Assembly (NCBI GenBank): GCA_003702465.1
Contig: REGF01000011.1
Location: forward strand, 1 to 19,052
Direction of reading: 5' to 3'
DNA length: 19,052 bases
Source of the DNA: Candidatus Nitrosomarinus sp.
GTDB taxonomy: Archaea > Thermoproteota > Nitrososphaeria > Nitrososphaerales > Nitrosopumilaceae
The position numbers and the translations under genes were made by a program. Under the pieces are notes generated by a model that worked only from the letters and a program-made list of their open reading frames with translations, did no database searches and had not been told where the DNA came from. Positions 1 through 7,687 of this stretch are shown piece by piece; position 1 is the stretch's first letter, and each line of letters begins with the position of its first letter.

Positions 1-446
1 AACCTGAACCAACACCAGAACCTGAACCAACACCAGAACCTGAACCAACACCAGAACCTGAACCAACACCAGAACCTGAACCAACACCAGAACCTGAACC
101 AACACCAGAACCTGAACCAACACCAGAGCCTTCAAATCCCAATGATGACTCTTCTGTTAATTCAAATTCTACTGAAGAACGAAATGTTATTTTCATTGGC
201 ACTAAACCAATCATGAGTTATGTGTCAGCAACTTTAACTCAACTTTCTACAAGACCTAGTATTACTATCAAAGCTAGAGGAAAAAGAATTACTCAAGCAG
301 TTGACGTATCTCAAATGATTGTCAAAAGAATGGATACTGTTGGTTATGTCATTAGTGATGTTAGAATTTCTTCTGACTCACTAACTTCCCAAGACGGGAA
401 ACAGCGAAACGTTTCTAATATGGAAATTGATATTACAAAAGAATAA
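1..446 (+). CDS. albA: Alba-family chromatin protein with PEPTPE-repeat N-terminal region (5' partial)
   Basis: The reading frame is open from position 3, so the gene begins before the window. The last ~89 residues (from NVIFIGTKP at about 180) are a complete Alba domain. They carry the IGxKPxMxYV nucleic-acid-binding start, the KARGKRITQAVD central motif with its lysine and arginine, and a C-terminal TSQDGKQRNVSNMEI block, all typical of Alba/Sac10b proteins. Alba dimers coat archaeal DNA and RNA. Alba proteins are usually only about 90-100 residues and start directly at this domain. Here the domain follows at least seven PEPTPE hexapeptides and a Ser/Asn-rich linker (residues encoded at about 129-180). 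The tail is acidic and proline-rich, so probably extended and disordered. The alternative start at ATG 213 would cut into the first Alba strand and lose the KP motif, so it is rejected. Domain identity is confident; the full length and true start cannot be seen. Confidence 0.9.
   Translation, partial: PEPTPEPEPTPEPEPTPEPEPTPEPEPTPEPEPTPEPEPTPEPSNPNDDSSVNSNSTEERNVIFIGTKPIMSYVSATLTQLSTRPSITIKARGKRITQAVDVSQMIVKRMDTVGYVISDVRISSDSLTSQDGKQRNVSNMEIDITKE
3..128 (+). repeat. Seven tandem 18-bp units encoding PEPTPE
   Basis: The unit CCTGAACCAACACCAGAA occurs seven times in direct succession. Six copies are identical and the seventh differs only in its last base (GAG for GAA, synonymous). Bases 1-2 are the end of another copy, so the array continues upstream. 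It is in frame with the Alba gene and each unit adds PEPTPE. Near-perfect identity at synonymous positions points to recent expansion by slippage or unequal exchange. Confidence 0.97.
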
Positions 447-663
447 TTTAAGAAATATTCTTTTTATTGTTTTAGCAATTGTTGTTGTCGTATTTTTTTT
501 CACTAATGAAAAATCATGTGGTATGGAACATATGTTTATTTTAAATGATATAAAAATTTATGAAAAATCTCTTGAACCTGAATTTTGTGAAGAAATTCTA
601 GAAAAAATTAATTCTTATAATGAAAGTTGTTCTCCTATAATTGAAATTTTAGATTGCGGTTAA
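427..663 (+). CDS. Small single-pass membrane protein with four cysteines, unknown function
   Basis: A 78-residue protein. A short N-terminal segment with Lys and Arg (residues 5-9) is followed by one strongly hydrophobic helix (about residues 10-25), then a mostly acidic ~50-residue soluble part. This reads as a membrane-anchored or secreted protein with the C-terminal part outside. Cysteines at 31, 54, 68 and 77 all lie after the helix and could form two disulfides or bind a metal. The start is TTG at 427, 20 bases inside the upstream alba gene. No ATG occurs before the helix, so the TTG start is a deduction. It probably shares a transcript with alba. Its stop overlaps the stop of the convergent LysE-type gene by four bases. 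I do not recognise a family. The topology and acidic Cys-containing domain make a real gene likely, but conservation is untested. Confidence 0.6.
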   Translation: MILQKNNLRNILFIVLAIVVVVFFFTNEKSCGMEHMFILNDIKIYEKSLEPEFCEEILEKINSYNESCSPIIEILDCG

Positions 664-1280
664 CTAATTACATCTATCAAAAACGTAATTCCAAAATAAA
701 TCAATATTGCACTTAGTGCTAATACTATAATCTTATAATTTGTATTTGAAATTATTTTCTTACTTTTTGATATTAAAAATGCAGTAGCTCCTAACCATAC
801 AAAATCCATCCAAATATGTAATACAAATACAATTAAAATTCCTGCAAATGCCCATATTGCCATAGCATCTGAAATTAACTTTAATCCTATGGTGAGCCAC
901 CAAATTATGAAAAATGGATTTAATCCACTAAGTAAAATCCCTGTAATTATTGGCCCTTGTTTTAGTTTTGTTGATATTTTTTTATTTTTGTTTAATATTG
1001 TCTTAATTTGTAAAAATGCAAATACAAAAAGTGTTATTGCTCCTAAAATTGAAATAATTGTTCTAAATTCTGGAAATACTTCCATTGATAAAATTCCAAT
1101 TCCTAACAAAATTACTAATGGAAATTCTACAAGTGAATGCCCTATTGCAATTTTTATTCCTGCTTTAGTTCCGTTTTTTAATCCATGAGTTATGTTTGCT
1201 GCAAATAATGGGCCTGGTGACATTACTCCTGATGCTGAAATTATAATTACAATTAGTGCAAATTCTAGAATATTACTCAT
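660..1280 (-). CDS. LysE/RhtB-family amino-acid exporter
   Basis: A 206-residue, very hydrophobic protein with about six predicted membrane helices (roughly 5-28, 38-62, 68-90, 110-130, 138-165, 180-203), matching the usual ~200-residue size of LysE/RhtB carriers. The N-terminal helix holds the family signature around SPGPLFAAN (residues 21-29), followed by the conserved GxxxGxxxAxGHSLVE region (about 36-52) and a NPFFIIWW-like block near 120. The family exports amino acids and related metabolites by proton antiport. The substrate cannot be read from sequence. It lies 20 bases downstream of the PAC2-family gene on the same strand, so co-transcription is likely. The reading frame antisense to it (889-1188) is a shadow. 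Confidence 0.85.
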   Translation of the reverse strand: MSNILEFALIVIIISASGVMSPGPLFAANITHGLKNGTKAGIKIAIGHSLVEFPLVILLGIGILSMEVFPEFRTIISILGAITLFVFAFLQIKTILNKNKKISTKLKQGPIITGILLSGLNPFFIIWWLTIGLKLISDAMAIWAFAGILIVFVLHIWMDFVWLGATAFLISKSKKIISNTNYKIIVLALSAILIYFGITFLIDVIS

Positions 1281-1300
1281 AATTTTTTCATTATGATGAC

Positions 1301-2017
1301 TTATCTGTACATTGAATCTTTAAGATGAGTTGATTCTTCTTGTGTTTCTTTAATAGTTGCTTCAGCCTTTTCAGCTTCTTTTTGTAATGATGGAATGTCG
1401 CAGGAAGCTCCAGGAATTAATTTTGACATTGACATACACAAATCTGCACTAGATTTGAAATCTGGGCCCTCTCCTAATGTATTAAAAATTATAACAATAA
1501 CATCTTGATTTGTTATACTTCCTTCATTTAACAACATCCCTGGTATCCCTGGAATTGTTCCATGATCTAAAATTTTCAAACCAGCTTCTTCTATTTTTTT
1601 CCTAGCTGAATCTGTACTTCCAACCCCCATCATTTCAGAATTTTCTTTCTCTGATTTTATTGCGACACTACTTACTATCAATTTAATTTTATGAGTTTTT
1701 GCCCATTGTAACATTGAATCTGATACTTGTCTATGCAATGATTGATCTAAATTAAGATATGATGAAAAGACTCCTACTTTCAAATCTTCATTAATGAAAA
1801 TTCTTGAAGGATAATTTGGTTTACCATTTTTAATTACACTGATGGGTGGAAATATTTCTGAGTCAATAATTCCTCCCAATTCAAATTGTGATGTATGAAT
1901 CATTGATTCTGTTGCAATAGCACTACTAAATCCTACTGAGGGAAATCCATCAATTAAATAACCTCCTTCTAAATTGATTTTCTTAAATTCTTTAATTTTG
2001 ATCTCATTTTCTGTCAT
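1301..2017 (-). CDS. PAC2-family protein (proteasome assembly chaperone/activator-like) with HbYX-type C terminus
   Basis: A 238-residue soluble protein of the PAC2 family: GGYLIDGFPSVGFSSAIATE (18-37), the FPPISV region (56-61), a central IVSSVAIKSE segment (114-123) and GTIPGIPGMLLNEG (153-166). Family members include eukaryotic proteasome assembly chaperone PAC2 and archaeal PbaA/PbaB. Pyrococcus PbaB is reported to bind and activate the 20S proteasome. The C-terminal ~30 residues are a charged, probably helical tail ending His-Leu-Lys-Asp-Ser-Met-Tyr-Arg. The last three residues fit HbYX (hydrophobic, Tyr, any), the tail by which PAN and other activators dock into the alpha ring. Proteasome docking is inferred. 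The ATG start has a TATA-like box 27 bases upstream. The LysE-type gene follows 20 bases downstream, with no obvious functional link. Confidence 0.82.
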   Translation of the reverse strand: MTENEIKIKEFKKINLEGGYLIDGFPSVGFSSAIATESMIHTSQFELGGIIDSEIFPPISVIKNGKPNYPSRIFINEDLKVGVFSSYLNLDQSLHRQVSDSMLQWAKTHKIKLIVSSVAIKSEKENSEMMGVGSTDSARKKIEEAGLKILDHGTIPGIPGMLLNEGSITNQDVIVIIFNTLGEGPDFKSSADLCMSMSKLIPGASCDIPSLQKEAEKAEATIKETQEESTHLKDSMYR

Positions 2018-2036
2018 GATTATTTACTATTTTTTA

Positions 2037-2045
2037 TTAAATAAT
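2037..2045 (-). promoter_or_regulatory. TATA-like box of the PAC2-family gene
   Basis: On the minus strand this reads TTATTTAAT, centred about 24-27 bases before the ATG at 2017. This is the spacing expected for a leaderless archaeal transcript. It faces away from the inositol-phosphate synthase promoter in the same 127-base gap. Confidence 0.45.
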
Positions 2046-2113
2046 AGGTTTTTCTGGACATTTGTTCGAGAAAAATCTTTTACTTTCTCCTAAATCTTAG
2101 TTGGTTAAGCAAA

Positions 2114-2120
2114 CTTTAAA
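2114..2120 (+). promoter_or_regulatory. TATA-like box of inositol-3-phosphate synthase gene
   Basis: CTTTAAA is preceded by an A-rich stretch that could act as BRE and centred 28 bases before the ATG at 2145. This implies a transcript with almost no leader. No ribosome-binding site is visible before the ATG, in keeping with leaderless translation. Confidence 0.5.
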
Positions 2121-2144
2121 CCGCCTAATTTTATTAGAATTGCT

Positions 2145-3239
2145 ATGACAGGTAGAATTAAAGTTGCTTTAGTTGGAATTGGTAATTGTTTTTCTGGATT
2201 AATTCAAGGAATTGAATATTATCGACAAAACCCTTCTCAAGAAGTAATTGGAATTATTCACGATAAACTAGCAGGATACGGTATTCATGATATTGATTTC
2301 GTCTGTGGATTTGATGTTGGTGAAAATAAAGTTGGACAACCACTGAACGAAGCAATCTATGCTTATCCAAATATGGTTGACTGGATTCCAAAAGATTCTA
2401 TGCCTAAAACTGATGCTAAAGTCTATCAAAGTCCTTTATTGGATGGTGTTGGAATTTGGGTTCAAAACCGTGTTAAGCCAATTGAAACAACATTAACTGA
2501 TGAGGAATTAGCTGAAAATGCAAAAAAAATCCTTAAAGAAACTGGTGCTGAAATTCTTGTATCTTATTTACCTGTAGGTTCTGACAAGGTAACTGAATTT
2601 TGGGCTCAAGTTTGTCTCGATTCTAACACTGCTTTTGTTAATTGCATTCCTTCATTTATCGCATCTGATGAAACTTGGGCAAAAAAATTCCAGGAGAAAA
2701 ATATTCCGTGTATTGGTGATGATATTAAAGGTCAGGTTGGTGCAACTATTGTTCATAGAACTTTAGCTAAACTTTGTAATGATAGAGGAACTAAAATTGA
2801 AAAAACATATCAAATCAATGTCGGTGGAAACACTGATTTCTTAAATATGAAAGAACAAGATAGATTGGTTTCTAAAAAAATATCCAAAACTGAAAGTGTT
2901 CAAAGTCAACTTGATGAACGACTAGATGATGATCAAATTTATGTTGGTCCTTCTGATTTTATTCCATTTTTAGGAAATACTAAACTCATGTTTATGAGAA
3001 TTGAAGGAAGACAATGGGCAAATATTCCTTATAATATGGAAGTTCGTCTAGATGTTGATGATAAAGCAAATTCTGCTGGAATTGTAATTGATGCAGTAAG
3101 ATTAGCAAAAATAGCATTAGATAGGGGTATTGGAGGTCCAATAAAATCTGCAAGTGCATATCTGATGAAACATCCAATTGAACAGACATCTGATGTTCAA
3201 GCAAGACAAGATTGTGAAAAATTCGTTGCCAATGAATAA
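2145..3239 (+). CDS. ino1: Inositol-3-phosphate synthase (myo-inositol-1-phosphate synthase)
   Basis: A 364-residue enzyme that converts glucose 6-phosphate to 1D-myo-inositol 3-phosphate using NAD internally. Visible features are the N-terminal Rossmann start VALVGIGNCFSGLIQGIEYY (8-27), the GDDIKGQVGATIVHR active-site segment (191-205) with a conserved lysine at 195, NVGGNTDFLN (225-234), and the GPSDFIPFLGNTK / NMEVRLDVDDKANSAG region near 270-310. The length fits the short archaeal and actinobacterial form rather than the ~530-residue eukaryotic enzyme. In archaea the product supplies inositol head groups of membrane lipids. The gene has its own TATA-like box and stands alone. Its stop codon directly abuts the stop of the convergent nitrilase-family gene, with no base between. 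Confidence 0.93.
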   Translation: MTGRIKVALVGIGNCFSGLIQGIEYYRQNPSQEVIGIIHDKLAGYGIHDIDFVCGFDVGENKVGQPLNEAIYAYPNMVDWIPKDSMPKTDAKVYQSPLLDGVGIWVQNRVKPIETTLTDEELAENAKKILKETGAEILVSYLPVGSDKVTEFWAQVCLDSNTAFVNCIPSFIASDETWAKKFQEKNIPCIGDDIKGQVGATIVHRTLAKLCNDRGTKIEKTYQINVGGNTDFLNMKEQDRLVSKKISKTESVQSQLDERLDDDQIYVGPSDFIPFLGNTKLMFMRIEGRQWANIPYNMEVRLDVDDKANSAGIVIDAVRLAKIALDRGIGGPIKSASAYLMKHPIEQTSDVQARQDCEKFVANE

Positions 3240-3977
3240 TTATTGAAAATTATTTCTATCTTCTAATCTATGCTTTCTGATTTCTTTGTAGTTTGAAAAT
3301 TCAATACACATAGATTCACTTGATTCTCCATTTAATTCAGTTAATTTTGTTTTAACGATTTTTTCTTTTTTAACTAGTTCAATAATCAGACTATTTCCTC
3401 CAAATTTCATATCTGAGACATTTGGTGCAATTATTGGTATTCTATTCTCTAAAGATCTTACTTGGACATACATCTTCCATGGTTCAATCCCTTCTTTGAC
3501 AATTCTGCTAGGCGAAAACAAGATTTGGGCTCCTTTCTTAGTTAAAGTGTCTGCCACGCCTGGAAAAACAGTATCGTAGCATATCATTACTCCAAATTTA
3601 CATGATGTCTTGAAAATTTTAGCCTCATTTCCTGGATTTACAATGTCTTTTTCATAGTCATAAGGATGGATTTTTTCTTGTTTTCCAATTATTTCTCCAT
3701 TTGGGCTAATTATGGGTGAATTTATTGAAATTTTGTTATCATTTTCTTGATAAAATGCACCTGGAATAATTGTCATGTTATATTCTTGTGCAATTTTCTT
3801 AAACTCTGCAAATTCTTTGTCATAATTGTTGATCTCATTATTTGGAAGCCATTGTTCTGGTAAACAAACAATTTCTGTTTCTTGAATTCCTAATTTTTTT
3901 AGTAATTTTGAAATATTTTCAATTGCTTTATCGTTATTTTCATAATGTGTTGTTTGGATCAATCCTACTTTTGTCAT
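3240..3977 (-). CDS. Carbon-nitrogen hydrolase (nitrilase superfamily amidase)
   Basis: A 245-residue soluble protein with the complete nitrilase-superfamily catalytic triad: Glu41 (CLPEQWLP), Lys102 (GKQEKIHPYDYE) and Cys133 (VMICYDTVFP). The strand pattern LIQTT, TIIPGAF and IIAPNVS is also typical, as is the length. These enzymes hydrolyse amides, nitriles or carbamoyl groups. Here the substrate (omega-amidase, N-carbamoyl hydrolase or other) cannot be assigned. The residue after the catalytic Cys-Tyr-Asp is Thr, where many members have Leu, Ile or Ala. The gene is apparently monocistronic, with a TATA-like box 27 bases upstream and its 3' end touching ino1. No neighbour suggests a pathway. 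Confidence 0.87.
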   Translation of the reverse strand: MTKVGLIQTTHYENNDKAIENISKLLKKLGIQETEIVCLPEQWLPNNEINNYDKEFAEFKKIAQEYNMTIIPGAFYQENDNKISINSPIISPNGEIIGKQEKIHPYDYEKDIVNPGNEAKIFKTSCKFGVMICYDTVFPGVADTLTKKGAQILFSPSRIVKEGIEPWKMYVQVRSLENRIPIIAPNVSDMKFGGNSLIIELVKKEKIVKTKLTELNGESSESMCIEFSNYKEIRKHRLEDRNNFQ

Positions 3978-4162
3978 ATACTGTGATTGTTTTTTTAGTA
4001 ATTATAGTTAGGCTCATTTCTTTTGAAACAATATTTTTGTTAAGTTATTTGATAATTACCCCCGTTACGAAAAATTTGATAATATAACAAGAAAAATTAA
4101 TCAATAGAGTCAACAAAAATTGTTAATCATCGATTATCCTATCTAATTTGAAATGATCTACA
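3978..4162. other. Longest non-coding stretch: divergent promoter region of amidase and smc genes
   Basis: These 185 A+T-rich bases separate two divergent genes. A TATA-like box for the amidase lies at 4001-4007. For smc only a weak GATTAT (4132-4137), about 28 bases before its TTG, was seen. There is no tRNA-like fold, no clear small gene and no strong inverted repeat. Confidence 0.6.
4001..4007 (-). promoter_or_regulatory. TATA-like box of nitrilase-family gene
   Basis: The minus strand reads CTATAAT, centred 27 bases before the ATG at 3977. This fits a leaderless archaeal promoter. Confidence 0.45.
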
Positions 4163-7100
4163 TTGGTACATGTAAAAAAAGTAGAGATCTTTGGATTCAA
4201 ATCATTTGGATTTAGAAATACTACTGTAAATTTTGAACCTGGACTGGTATCAATTTCTGGTCCAAACGGATCTGGTAAAAGTAACATTTTGGATGCTATC
4301 ATTTTTGCAATGGGTGAAAATAAACCCAAAGTCATGAGAGTTGATAAACTGCGATCTTTAATACATGATATTGAAGGAGGTCGACGTGGTCCCAAAATGG
4401 CCCGTTCTAGTGTTCATTTTGATAACACTGATAGGAAAATTCCTGTTGATAGTGACGTTGTTGAAATTACTAGAGAGTTAGATGAAAATGGTGAGAATAC
4501 CTATTATCTAAACAAAAAGAAAACACAAAGAAGTCATATTTTGGATTTACTTGATATGGCAAATGCTGGATTAGGACAACTAAATGCAGTACAACAAGGA
4601 ACTGTGACTAGAATATCTGAATTTACTTCTGAAGAAAAAAGAAAAACAATTGAAGATTTGATTGGCCTTTCTTATTTTGATGAAAAAAAATCAGAATCAA
4701 TTAAACAATTAGATGAAGCCGATAGGCGACTTGAAATTGCACTTGCAAAAATGGGTGAAATTAAGAAACGTATTGATGAATTAGAAGAAGAAAGGAATCA
4801 AAAATTACGCCATGATATTCTTGAACGTGAACTAAATAGATACAAAGCCATATCTGCAGCAAACAAAATGAAGATTATTTCATCTCAAAAATCTGAAAAA
4901 GAAGAAAAATTACATGGAATTAGTTCACAAATTAGTACTTTAACTGATGAAAGAACCGTTCTTAGAGATGAAATTGGAGTTTTAGATTCTGAAAAATCAA
5001 CATTAATGAATGCTGCAAATGATTATACTCAGGCTAAAGCAACATTGGATGCTGAAATTAGTTCTGCAATGGAACAATATGAGATTGATAACACTGCTAT
5101 TTCTGCATCAAAGAAAAGACTTGAACAAATCAATTCTAGAATTCCTGAAATAAAAATTGAATTGGAAGAAATTGATAATGCCCGACAAGATATTGATTTA
5201 CAAATCCAAAAAATAAAAGATTCGATTGAAGTTACTAATACTGAAAAAAATAAGATCAATCATGATTTGGAATTAATTGATTCAGAGCGTAACAAAATTC
5301 TTACTGAGCAATCTGAAGCAGCCGCAAAAAAATCTGAAATTGATAATAAAATAAAAATTCTTACTGAACAATCAAACAATGTAAAACTAAAACTTTCTAA
5401 AATTTTACATGAAAAAGATGAATCTGAATTAAAAATAAAATCTAACACTGAAAAATTAATTCAATTGGAAAAAGATATCGCATCATTAATTAATTTAGAA
5501 TCAAAATTATCTTCATTAACAAATAATCACAGTGCAACTATTTCTGAATTAAAATCAAGAATTACAAAATTAAAAACAAAAAAATCAAAAATCATTCATG
5601 ACATGGATGAACTAGGATTTATTTTAGAAAAATCTGATAAAGCAGCTAATCAATATGAATCTAAAATTAAAACTGTTAAAGGATTCATGCATGAAGATTA
5701 TACTGTTGCAAAATTAAAAGAGGATGCAGACAAGCTAGGAATTGATGGTTTAGTATATGAAATGATTTCTTGGGATAAAAAATATGAGCGTTCTGTTCTT
5801 GCTGTTAGTTCTGATTGGATTAAAGCATTAGTAGTAAAAGATTTTGCAACTTTACTTGGCATTGCTGAAGTTGCTAAAAATAAAAAACTTCCAAAATTAA
5901 AAATCATTCCACTTGATGCTATACCTAAATTCAAACTTACTCTGCCTAAGGAATCTGGAATCATTGGTGTTTTGTCTGATTATGTCAAGTGCAAAGATGC
6001 CTATTTTGCTCTCAAAACGTTCCTATTTGGAAATATTATTTTGGCAGAAACTCGTGAATCTGCTTATAATTTATCTCAATTAGGATACAAATCTGTAACT
6101 CTAGAAGGTGAATTTTTTGAGGCTAAGGGTGGAACTGTTGTAATTGATATTAATTCCAAAATCTCAAAATTGACAAAATTAATTTCAATGAGTAGTGATA
6201 TTGATGGATTGATTCAATCAATAAGTTTGATTAAAAAATACATGTTAAAGAAAAAACATACTTTAAAAAAATTGGATGATTCTATACAATCCTATTTTGA
6301 TAGATTATCTGTTTCTGAAAATGCATTGACTTCTGCATCTGAAAATTATGAAAATTTACAATCACGAATTATTTCAGCAAAAAATACCAAAGACCAATTA
6401 ACAAAACGTATTTCTGAACTGACATCTAGAAATAAAATTATTGAATCTGAAATTTCAACTAATGAATCTCATCTTGAATCATTATTAGATCGTATTGGTA
6501 TTGTTGAACAAAATTATGCAAGTGGAGAACAGACTAGAATTGCCAGTGAATTATCAAAAATAAATATGAAAAAATCTGATATTGAAAAATTGTATACTTC
6601 AATTATGAATGAATATCGTGATAAATCATCTCAATTGACTACAATGCAAACACAAGATAACCGTGAAAAATCACAAACAACTAGATTAAATGAAGAAGAA
6701 AATTCATTACGTTTAGAATCTGAACAAATTGAATCAAAAATTAATGATTTAGAAAAACAAAAAGATCCTAAAAGAGAAATCTTAGAAAAATTGAGACAAA
6801 AAGAACAAGAATTAATTTCTAGTTCTGGTTCTTCTATTGGTCAGGTTCAGGAAATTGATGGTAAACTTAAAAATTTGAATGAAAAAGACATGGATTTAAC
6901 TAAGCAAATTAATAATTTTGAGCGTCAATCTGATTCTCTAAATCGTGATTTGCATGATTTAATTGAAAATGAAGTTAAACTCCAGCAAATTCTTTCAGCA
7001 TTTGGTTTTGATAAAGATATGGAGACATTTGATGTTGAGCCAATTGTTCAAGGTTTAACTTCTGAATTAACCTCTCTTAATGCATTAAATGCAAAAGCTC

Positions 7101-7687
7101 CTGAAACATATCTCGAAGTTTCTTATGGTTATAGATCAATGTCTGTTAGAAAGAATTCTTTAGAAGAAGAACGAAATTCTATTGTTAAATTTATTGAAGA
7201 TATTGAAAAAGATAAGCGACAAACTTTCTTGGATGCATTTGATAAGGTCGATAAAGAAATTAGATCAATCTTTAATAAAATGACTGGTGGTAATGCTTGG
7301 TTGGAATTACAAAATGAAGATGATATCTTTAATTCTGGAATATCTTATTTGATTCAATTCCCAAATAAACCAAAAAGAGAATCTACTTCTATAAGTGGTG
7401 GTGAAAAAACACTTGCAGCAATTGTTTTTGTTTTAGCATTGCAAAAACTCAAGCCATCTCCATTCTATTTGTTTGATGAAGTTGATGCTCATCTTGATGC
7501 ACCAAATTCTGAACGCCTGTCAAATATTTTGGAAGAACGTTCAAAGGAAAGTCAATTCATTATGGTTTCTCTTAAAGATTCAGTTATTCAAAAAGCAAAA
7601 TTGATCTATGGTGTTTTTCCAAAGAATGGTGTTTCAAATGTTGTAACCTATAAAGATAAACGTGTTCCATCTGTTAAAACAACTTAG
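4163..7687 (+). CDS. smc: Chromosome segregation ATPase SMC
   Basis: A 1174-residue SMC protein, of typical full length. It begins with VKKVEIFGFKSF (4-15) and Walker A GPNGSGKSN (33-41). A first coiled coil covers about 170-490. The hinge domain (about 500-664) contains GLVYEMISWD and ends with GEFFEAKGGT. A second coiled coil runs to about 1020. The C-terminal ATPase half has the signature SISGGEKT near 1077 and Walker B FYLFDEVDAHLD near 1100. SMC dimers entrap DNA to organise and segregate chromosomes with kleisin partners (ScpA/ScpB). No such partner gene is adjacent here; the downstream gene is convergent and unrelated. The start is TTG at 4163: a TGA in frame at 4154 excludes anything upstream, and the usual SMC N terminus begins right here. 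Antisense and frame-shifted open frames inside it are shadows. Confidence 0.96.
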   Translation: MVHVKKVEIFGFKSFGFRNTTVNFEPGLVSISGPNGSGKSNILDAIIFAMGENKPKVMRVDKLRSLIHDIEGGRRGPKMARSSVHFDNTDRKIPVDSDVVEITRELDENGENTYYLNKKKTQRSHILDLLDMANAGLGQLNAVQQGTVTRISEFTSEEKRKTIEDLIGLSYFDEKKSESIKQLDEADRRLEIALAKMGEIKKRIDELEEERNQKLRHDILERELNRYKAISAANKMKIISSQKSEKEEKLHGISSQISTLTDERTVLRDEIGVLDSEKSTLMNAANDYTQAKATLDAEISSAMEQYEIDNTAISASKKRLEQINSRIPEIKIELEEIDNARQDIDLQIQKIKDSIEVTNTEKNKINHDLELIDSERNKILTEQSEAAAKKSEIDNKIKILTEQSNNVKLKLSKILHEKDESELKIKSNTEKLIQLEKDIASLINLESKLSSLTNNHSATISELKSRITKLKTKKSKIIHDMDELGFILEKSDKAANQYESKIKTVKGFMHEDYTVAKLKEDADKLGIDGLVYEMISWDKKYERSVLAVSSDWIKALVVKDFATLLGIAEVAKNKKLPKLKIIPLDAIPKFKLTLPKESGIIGVLSDYVKCKDAYFALKTFLFGNIILAETRESAYNLSQLGYKSVTLEGEFFEAKGGTVVIDINSKISKLTKLISMSSDIDGLIQSISLIKKYMLKKKHTLKKLDDSIQSYFDRLSVSENALTSASENYENLQSRIISAKNTKDQLTKRISELTSRNKIIESEISTNESHLESLLDRIGIVEQNYASGEQTRIASELSKINMKKSDIEKLYTSIMNEYRDKSSQLTTMQTQDNREKSQTTRLNEEENSLRLESEQIESKINDLEKQKDPKREILEKLRQKEQELISSSGSSIGQVQEIDGKLKNLNEKDMDLTKQINNFERQSDSLNRDLHDLIENEVKLQQILSAFGFDKDMETFDVEPIVQGLTSELTSLNALNAKAPETYLEVSYGYRSMSVRKNSLEEERNSIVKFIEDIEKDKRQTFLDAFDKVDKEIRSIFNKMTGGNAWLELQNEDDIFNSGISYLIQFPNKPKRESTSISGGEKTLAAIVFVLALQKLKPSPFYLFDEVDAHLDAPNSERLSNILEERSKESQFIMVSLKDSVIQKAKLIYGVFPKNGVSNVVTYKDKRVPSVKTT

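Noticed and set aside
3..128. Short direct repeats that might suggest a CRISPR array
   Set aside because: The units are contiguous with no spacers and encode an in-frame PEPTPE peptide joined to Alba.
889..1188. 99-residue open frame on the plus strand
   Set aside because: It lies wholly antisense to the LysE-type gene, whose family signature is clear; its apparent hydrophobicity mirrors the opposite strand.
2068..2089. GAGAAA ... TTTCTC inverted repeat in the PAC2/ino1 divergent gap
   Set aside because: Only six pairs with a ten-base loop; expected by chance in such DNA, and no supporting context.
3842..4087. 81-residue hydrophobic open frame
   Set aside because: Half is antisense to the nitrilase-family gene and the rest is A/T-rich promoter DNA; no family features.
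5029..5964. Three minus-strand open frames inside smc
   Set aside because: They are antisense shadows of the low-complexity coiled-coil codons; serine-rich products with no motif.
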